7,270 bases of DNA from Planctomycetaceae bacterium (GTDB lineage: Bacteria > Planctomycetota > Planctomycetia > Pirellulales > Thermoguttaceae): contig JAITQV010000141.1 of NCBI GenBank assembly GCA_031288765.1, forward strand, positions 1-7,270, written 5' to 3'. Below, in pieces: positions 1 through 4,331 of this stretch. The notes below the pieces were generated by a model. That model saw only the letters and a program-made list of their open reading frames with translations, ran no database searches and was not told the DNA's origin. The position numbers and the translations under genes are program-made. Each line of letters begins with the position of its first letter. Position 1 is the first letter of the stretch.

Positions 1-281
1 AAAACAAATTACCGAATAGATATGTTTTTAAGGCGGTGATTTTAATTGCGAATCCGCTTGAATTTGAGAAATTTGCGGAAATCCCCTTCAACATATTACT
101 AAATTTCCCGGCAGAGAACTTGCAATGTTCCGCATTTCCTATAAAATATCACCATTACAATTAAAGTTGTGTACTTGATGAGGGAGTTTGCCCCCAAATC
201 ACCACAACACCCGTCAAAAAACCGGTTGCGGTTTTACAGTTCCGATTATTTTTTGTACCAATCCTTTTTTTATTTACTCCC
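1..281. other. Left-edge non-coding region
   Basis: I see no gene here that I can support. On the + strand one frame is open from base 3 to a TAA at 162-164 (53 codons, no recognisable motifs), and on the - strand an ATG at 94 is open to the window edge. Both are short enough to be chance, or one could be the end of a neighbouring gene cut by the window. The last 30 bases before the first ATG are very T-rich with several Cs and carry no purine-rich ribosome binding site. I found no clear hairpin followed by a T-run, so there is no terminator call. The region probably holds the promoter and leader of the permease gene. Confidence 0.5.
120..147 (+). promoter_or_regulatory. Possible sigma70-type promoter for the permease gene
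   Basis: TTGCAA at 120-125 resembles a -35 box (4 of 6 against TTGACA). TAAAAT at 142-147 resembles a -10 box (5 of 6 against TATAAT), with a 16-base spacer. Transcription would start near 155, giving a leader of roughly 125 bases before the ATG at 282. The sequence is AT-rich, so such a match is not rare by chance, and the vegetative promoter consensus of this organism is unknown. Confidence 0.22.
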
Positions 282-2237
282 ATGGTCTTAGAACAAAATA
301 TTTTACCGTTTTTCGAATGGCTGCCCAACGCCGCTTTAGATTGGCTTAAAGCCGTTGCTGTTTTACTTGCGGCGGCTCTTCTTGCCGGAGCCTTATTTTC
401 CATTATCCGCTATGGACTTTCCGGCTTTTTTGTGCCGTTCTACCGCGCCGTCGAACGCGGCATCGAAAATTTTACCTCCCTCTCCTTCGCCCGCACTTGG
501 GCAATCGCCCGACTAACCATCAAAGAATCCATCAGAAGACGTGTTTTGTTTGTTTTTGCGTTGTTTATGGTTTTGCTGCTGTTTGCCGGATGGTTTCTCG
601 ACCCAAACAGCGAAAATCCCGCCAAACTTTATATGTCTTTCGTCATGGGGGCAACAACAATTCTGGTTTTGTTGCTCTCGTTGTTCCTGAGCTCATTCAG
701 TCTGCCGACCGATTTCAAAACAAAAACAATCTATTCTGTTGTTACCAAACCGGTTCGCAGCAGTGAACTGGTGTTCGGACGTGTTCTCGGCATCGGACTC
801 ATCGGAACAAATATTCTCGTATTGATGGGACTCGCAAGCTATCTCTTTGTTACCAACGGCTTACAACATACTCACATTCTCACGGAAAAAGCCGACTTAA
901 CCCCAGTCTCCCTCGAAGCGGGAATGCAAACCGATGACCCGAAACGTATTGTTTTTCGCGGGGAAACACGCCTCAAAAACGGTCATAAACATCCTGTTGC
1001 CGTGTTTGCCGACGGAACCGTCAGCGCCGGAATTGTTAACGGTCATACTCATCTTATTACTCAGGAAAAAGTAGGCGACCAAGCCCGATACACGGTTCAT
1101 GCTTCGCAGGGAATGTTGCAGGCACGGATTCCTGTTTATGCGAAACTGGATTTTCGCGGCGCGGACGGTTGGGATAAAGATAAAGGTATCAATGTCGGTC
1201 ATGAATGGGAATACCGCTCCTACATCGGCGGCAGCACCAAACTCTCCGAAGGAAGTTACGAAGAAGCCGCAATTTTCTCTTTTGACGGGATTCGTGAAGA
1301 GATGTTTCCGAATGAACAATTTCCTGACGGTTTGCCGGTCGAAATGACACTGGGCATTTTCCGTACCCACAAAGGCGATATCGAAAAACGTGTAACCGGA
1401 AGCCTCGCCGTCCGCAATCCCGTAACCGGTTTGCGGGTTGATGTGATGACATTCAGCACGGAGGAATTTATTACCAAAGCGTTGACGGTTCCTTGGAAAT
1501 TCGAAGCAACCCCGCAAATTATTCAACGGCGCGGGCGTATTTCCGGCGGCGCCGCGTATGCCTTCCCCGATGACGAAACCTTCCGAAAAGAAAAATTTGA
1601 CCCCAACTTCACCGAACACCGTGAATTTGACTTTTACAAAGATATTGTCGCGGACGGACGTTTTGAAATCTGGCTGCAATGTATCGATAATCAACAATAT
1701 ATCGGTGTTGCACGCACGGATTTATATCTTCGGGCGAATGACGGTTCTGTGGTGCTGAATTTTGTAAAAGGTTATTTCGGGATTTGGATGCAAATGATGT
1801 TGGTGATTTCTTTCGGCGTGTTGTTCAGCACTTTCCTGAGCGGGGCGGTTGCCATGATTTCCACAATCGGTATGGTGATTGCCGGTTTTTCCAAAGCGTT
1901 TATGATTGAAATCGGCTTAAACAAAGTTCTCGGCGGCGGACCGTTCGAATCGTTTTACCGGCTTATTATTCAGCAAAACATGGTTGTTGATTTGCCGACC
2001 AGTTTTTCAACATCGTTTATTAAAGCGGCGGATAAAGTGTTCGGTCTTTTTTTGACGTTAATCGGTCAGGCAGTGCCGCCGCTTTCGGAATATGCGGTGT
2101 ATGATAAGACTATTGCCAACGGATTCAATATTAATTCGGGCTGGCTGCTGCAACATGGAATTTTGACTTTAGCCTACGCAATTCCCATTTTCATTGTCGC
2201 CTATTTGATCCTCAGTAACCGTGAAGTTGCAAAATAA
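282..2237 (+). CDS. ABC-2-type transporter permease with large extracytoplasmic insert
   Basis: This is a 651-residue integral membrane protein of the inner membrane, most likely the permease part of an ABC-2 type exporter. Hydrophobic segments are visible near residues 21-42, 87-106, 117-139, 165-190, 499-519, 521-541 and 622-645, with a weaker one near 584-602. The basic stretches at 43-87 and 145-168 should be cytoplasmic by the positive-inside rule. That places the roughly 300-residue hydrophilic segment 191-498 outside the membrane. The segment KTIYSVVTKPVRSSELVFGR (149-168) and the terminal NREVAK resemble conserved parts of ABC-2 permeases that I associate with Planctomycetota. No ATP-binding partner is encoded in the window, so substrate and partner are unknown. 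The ATG at 282 is the first ATG after the in-frame TAA at 162-164 and has no Shine-Dalgarno sequence. fabF starts 54 bases after its stop, so co-transcription is possible. Confidence 0.75.
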   Translation: MVLEQNILPFFEWLPNAALDWLKAVAVLLAAALLAGALFSIIRYGLSGFFVPFYRAVERGIENFTSLSFARTWAIARLTIKESIRRRVLFVFALFMVLLLFAGWFLDPNSENPAKLYMSFVMGATTILVLLLSLFLSSFSLPTDFKTKTIYSVVTKPVRSSELVFGRVLGIGLIGTNILVLMGLASYLFVTNGLQHTHILTEKADLTPVSLEAGMQTDDPKRIVFRGETRLKNGHKHPVAVFADGTVSAGIVNGHTHLITQEKVGDQARYTVHASQGMLQARIPVYAKLDFRGADGWDKDKGINVGHEWEYRSYIGGSTKLSEGSYEEAAIFSFDGIREEMFPNEQFPDGLPVEMTLGIFRTHKGDIEKRVTGSLAVRNPVTGLRVDVMTFSTEEFITKALTVPWKFEATPQIIQRRGRISGGAAYAFPDDETFRKEKFDPNFTEHREFDFYKDIVADGRFEIWLQCIDNQQYIGVARTDLYLRANDGSVVLNFVKGYFGIWMQMMLVISFGVLFSTFLSGAVAMISTIGMVIAGFSKAFMIEIGLNKVLGGGPFESFYRLIIQQNMVVDLPTSFSTSFIKAADKVFGLFLTLIGQAVPPLSEYAVYDKTIANGFNINSGWLLQHGILTLAYAIPIFIVAYLILSNREVAK

Positions 2238-2291
2238 ATCAAATAACAACGAGCGTCCGTTCCTATTTTTCCATTTTCCATTCTTACCGCC

Positions 2292-3527
2292 ATGCATCGT
2301 GTTGTTATTACGGGTTATGGACTGGTGACTCCTTTGGGTTTTAACGCGGAGGATGTCTGGAAAAAAATCTGTCGGGGTGTTTCCGGGATACGCCGGACTA
2401 CAACTCCTTATTTTGACGGTATGAAATCGTTGGTAACCGGTGAATGCCGCGATTTTTCAACCGAAGGATATATCGCCCAACACGACGCAAAACGGTTGGA
2501 ACGTTTTGTCCAATACGCTCTGGTTGCGTCTATGGATGCGGTGAACAATTCCGGTCTGGATTTTTCTGCGGAAGATCGTGATCGTTGTGCTGTTGTGATT
2601 GGCTGCGGTATCGGCGGACTCGTCGAAATCGAAAATCAACATATCCGGCTTCTCCAAAAAGGTCCTTCAAAGATTTCTCCGTTCACGATTCCCAAAATTA
2701 TGCCCAATTCGGCAGCGGGCAATGTTTCCATCTATTACGGTTTAACGGGACCGTCGTATGCGGTGGTAACCGCGTGTGCCACATCGATCAACGCTTTAAC
2801 CGATGCGATGAAAATGATCCGTTATGGGGAGATGGATATTGTTCTTGCGGGCGGCAGCGAAGCGGCGGCAACTTCGTTGGGGTTGGCGGGCTTCAACGCC
2901 ATGCGGGCGTTGTCGGAACGCAATGACGAACCGGAACGGGCAAGCCGTCCCTTTGACCGTGACCGTGACGGATTTGTTCTTTCCGATGGTTGCGGGATTC
3001 TCGTGCTGGAATCGCTGGAACATGCCCAAAAAAGAAAAGCCGAAATTCTCGGCGAAATTCTCGGAACAGGTCTGACTTCCGACGGAACACATATCACACA
3101 ACCGGACGAAGATGGAACCGGAGCAATGAAGGCGATTCTAAAATCGTTCGCTGATGCCGGAATTGACCGGAGTGAGATTGATTACATCAACGCACATGGA
3201 ACCGCAACAATTTTGGGGGATATTGCGGAAACCCGCGCCCTCAAACGGGCATTCGGTGATCTGGCGTACAAAATTCCGATTTCCAGCACAAAAAGCCAAA
3301 TCGGTCATCTTCTGGGCGGAAGCGGGGCGGTGGAAACCATCTTTTGTCTTCAATCTATTCGCGACGGAGTTATTCCGCCGACGATCAATCTGGAACATCC
3401 TGATCCGGAGTGTGATCTTGATTTTACACCTCTTACGGCGCGGGAGTGTAAGATTTCTACGGTGTTGTCTAATAGTTTCGGGTTTGGCGGGCATAACGCG
3501 TGTATTATTGTTTCGCGGCTGAGATAA
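2292..3527 (+). CDS. fabF: Beta-ketoacyl-ACP synthase II
   Basis: This cytosolic condensing enzyme of type II fatty acid synthesis joins malonyl-ACP to an acyl-ACP with loss of CO2. At 411 residues it has the normal length of FabF. The N-terminus (VVITGYGLVTPLG, residues 4-16) is typical and supports the ATG at 2292. The nucleophile is Cys162 in TACATS (160-165). The two catalytic histidines are His302 in NAHGT and His339 in KSQIGH, with the conserved Lys334; this is the E. coli FabF set offset by one residue. The glycine-rich C-terminal motif NSFGFGGHN is present. The usual GDGAG-type loop reads SDGCG (231-235), a small deviation. The C-H-H triad separates it from FabH, which has C-H-N. No acyl carrier protein or other fab gene is next to it, so it could be the housekeeping enzyme or a paralogue for a special lipid or polyketide. 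No Shine-Dalgarno sequence precedes the start. Confidence 0.95.
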   Translation: MHRVVITGYGLVTPLGFNAEDVWKKICRGVSGIRRTTTPYFDGMKSLVTGECRDFSTEGYIAQHDAKRLERFVQYALVASMDAVNNSGLDFSAEDRDRCAVVIGCGIGGLVEIENQHIRLLQKGPSKISPFTIPKIMPNSAAGNVSIYYGLTGPSYAVVTACATSINALTDAMKMIRYGEMDIVLAGGSEAAATSLGLAGFNAMRALSERNDEPERASRPFDRDRDGFVLSDGCGILVLESLEHAQKRKAEILGEILGTGLTSDGTHITQPDEDGTGAMKAILKSFADAGIDRSEIDYINAHGTATILGDIAETRALKRAFGDLAYKIPISSTKSQIGHLLGGSGAVETIFCLQSIRDGVIPPTINLEHPDPECDLDFTPLTARECKISTVLSNSFGFGGHNACIIVSRLR

Positions 3528-3530
3528 TAT

Positions 3531-3583
3531 AAAAAAATATCCGCAAAAGAAAACAAAAAAACACCAAAAAGAAACAAAAAAAA
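3531..3583. repeat. Phased A-tracts in A-rich spacer after fabF
   Basis: A-runs lie at 3531-3537 (7), 3545-3548 (4), 3550-3553 (4), 3555-3561 (7), 3566-3570 (5) and 3576-3583 (8). The centres at about 3534, 3546, 3558, 3568 and 3579 are 10 to 12 bases apart, close to one helical turn. From 3541 to 3584 the + strand contains no T at all. Known behaviour of phased A-tracts is intrinsic DNA curvature, and upstream A-rich DNA can raise promoter activity. The tract sits just ahead of the toxin-antitoxin genes and begins at the end of fabF. It may be a curved upstream promoter element or simply low-complexity junction DNA. Confidence 0.5.
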
Positions 3584-3585
3584 CT

Positions 3586-3651
3586 ATGCCGAACATTACA
3601 ACAGCATTAAAGGTTTTTCTGCGTGTTCCGCGTTCACCGTTAAAAAAATAA
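3586..3651 (+). CDS. Possible 21-residue leader peptide or gene remnant
   Basis: An ATG at 3586 opens a 21-codon frame ending at TAA 3649-3651, four bases before the mntA ATG. The predicted peptide is basic (MPNITTALKVFL at the start, PRSPLKK at the end). I recognise no family. It has no Shine-Dalgarno sequence, but neither do most genes here. Its codons (CTG CGT GTT CCG CGT) look more like those of the core genes on the left than the AT-rich genes on the right. It could be a short leader translated ahead of mntA, the start of a former gene cut when the defence genes arrived, or chance. Confidence 0.18.
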   Translation: MPNITTALKVFLRVPRSPLKK

Positions 3652-3655
3652 AAAT

Positions 3656-3988
3656 ATGAAAACGATGAAAAAACCAATCTCTCATATTTTTTCGGTTGAT
3701 GAAATCAAAACAATTGTTGTACCGATTGCGAATGAGTATGGAGTAGATCGGATGGTGTTATTTGGCTCGTACGCAAGAGGCGAAGCAACAGGCAACAGTG
3801 ATATTGATATTTATATTGATGTGGAGCAAGGTTGGGGCGGTTACTTTAAATTAGCATCTTTACAAAACAAGTTGGAAAATGCGCTTGGTTCACGTGTTGA
3901 TTTATTGACAACAGGCGCTTTTGACTCCGAAATATTTGAAAACGTAAAAGGAGATGAAATTGTCCTCTATAAGCAAAGAACAACGTAA
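3656..3988 (+). CDS. mntA: MNT-domain nucleotidyltransferase antitoxin (MntA type)
   Basis: This 110-residue minimal nucleotidyltransferase has the full signature GSX10DXD: Gly37-Ser38, then Asp49 and Asp51 in SDIDIYID, with the third acidic residue at Asp82 in RVDLLT. In characterised MNT-HEPN pairs this protein uses ATP to attach AMP units to a tyrosine of the HEPN toxin, switching off its RNase activity. Here the gene comes first and its 3' end overlaps the HEPN gene by 35 bases, which supports coupled production of antitoxin and toxin. Both metal-binding positions are intact, so activity is expected. The ATG at 3656 follows an A-rich stretch with no Shine-Dalgarno sequence; Met4 at 3665 is an alternative start that would lose nothing conserved. 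The gene is markedly AT-rich (17/60 G+C in 3661-3720), unlike fabF, and this suggests acquisition by transfer. Confidence 0.88.
   Translation: MKTMKKPISHIFSVDEIKTIVVPIANEYGVDRMVLFGSYARGEATGNSDIDIYIDVEQGWGGYFKLASLQNKLENALGSRVDLLTTGAFDSEIFENVKGDEIVLYKQRTT
3946..3953 (+). promoter_or_regulatory. Ribosome binding site that decides the hepT start
   Basis: AAAAGGAG lies inside the end of mntA and directly abuts the ATG at 3954, leaving zero spacing, which is too close for normal initiation there. The in-frame TTG at 3960 lies six bases after GGAG, a normal distance. The site is the only good Shine-Dalgarno sequence seen before a gene in this window. It therefore favours either TTG 3960 as the true start or translational coupling from mntA. 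Confidence 0.5.
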
Positions 3989-4319
3989 TATATCAATACT
4001 GAAAAAAATCATTCAATATTGCAGCGAAATCGAACAAACAAAAGAACGTTTCAATCTTTCATTGGAAGTTCTACAAAATGATTTTGTGTGTAAAAATTCT
4101 ATTGCTATGTGTCTCTTACAGATCGGCGAGCTTACAACACGTTTAACCGATGACTTCAAAATACAATACAACTCTATTGAATGGAAAAGCATAAAACAAA
4201 TGCGTAATATTACTGCGCATGATTATGGGAATTTTGATCTAAAAATTGTCTGGGAAACAATAATAGAGGACATACCGAAATTACGCGCCCAATGCCAAGA
4301 AATTATACAAAACCTTTAA
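3954..4319 (+). CDS. hepT: HEPN-domain RNase toxin (HepT / DUF86 family)
   Basis: This protein of 121 residues (119 if TTG 3960 is used, giving a start of MSSISKEQR) matches the all-helical HepT-like family. The defining RX4HXY motif is intact: Arg84, His89 and Tyr91 in RNITAHDYG. In the family, Arg and His form the RNA-cleaving site of a dimer, and a tyrosine at or near this motif is the target of AMP transfer by the MNT partner. The conserved IGEL block (57-60) in the central helix is also typical. It shares a 35-base overlap with mntA, whose TAA lies at 3986-3988, and ends 12 bases before the restriction enzyme gene, so all three may form one transcript. Composition is AT-rich (21/60 G+C in 4021-4080). 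I infer a toxin role from the family; the sequence alone does not show toxicity. Confidence 0.88.
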   Translation: MKLSSISKEQRNISILKKIIQYCSEIEQTKERFNLSLEVLQNDFVCKNSIAMCLLQIGELTTRLTDDFKIQYNSIEWKSIKQMRNITAHDYGNFDLKIVWETIIEDIPKLRAQCQEIIQNL

Positions 4320-4331
4320 AATTTAATTTTT

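Noticed and set aside
161..403. 80-codon open frame on the - strand at the left edge
   Set aside because: It overlaps the start of the permease gene and is low-complexity in Ala, Ser, Lys and Thr; no support for a real gene.
897..1697. 266-codon open frame on the - strand
   Set aside because: It lies entirely inside the permease gene, opposite to it, with no recognisable motifs and a composition expected from the antisense of a coding region.
2238..2291. Possible terminator or promoter between the permease and fabF
   Set aside because: The gap is T-rich with a small TTCCATTTTCCATTC repeat, but I see no stem-loop and no convincing -35/-10 pair.
3528..3655. Intrinsic terminator after fabF
   Set aside because: The spacer is A-rich on the + strand rather than T-rich, and no GC stem precedes a T-run, so no + strand terminator can be called.
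3138..3677. 179-codon open frame on the - strand
   Set aside because: Antisense to the fabF 3' end and the A-rich spacer; its Phe/Lys-rich low-complexity start comes from the T-runs of that spacer read on the - strand.
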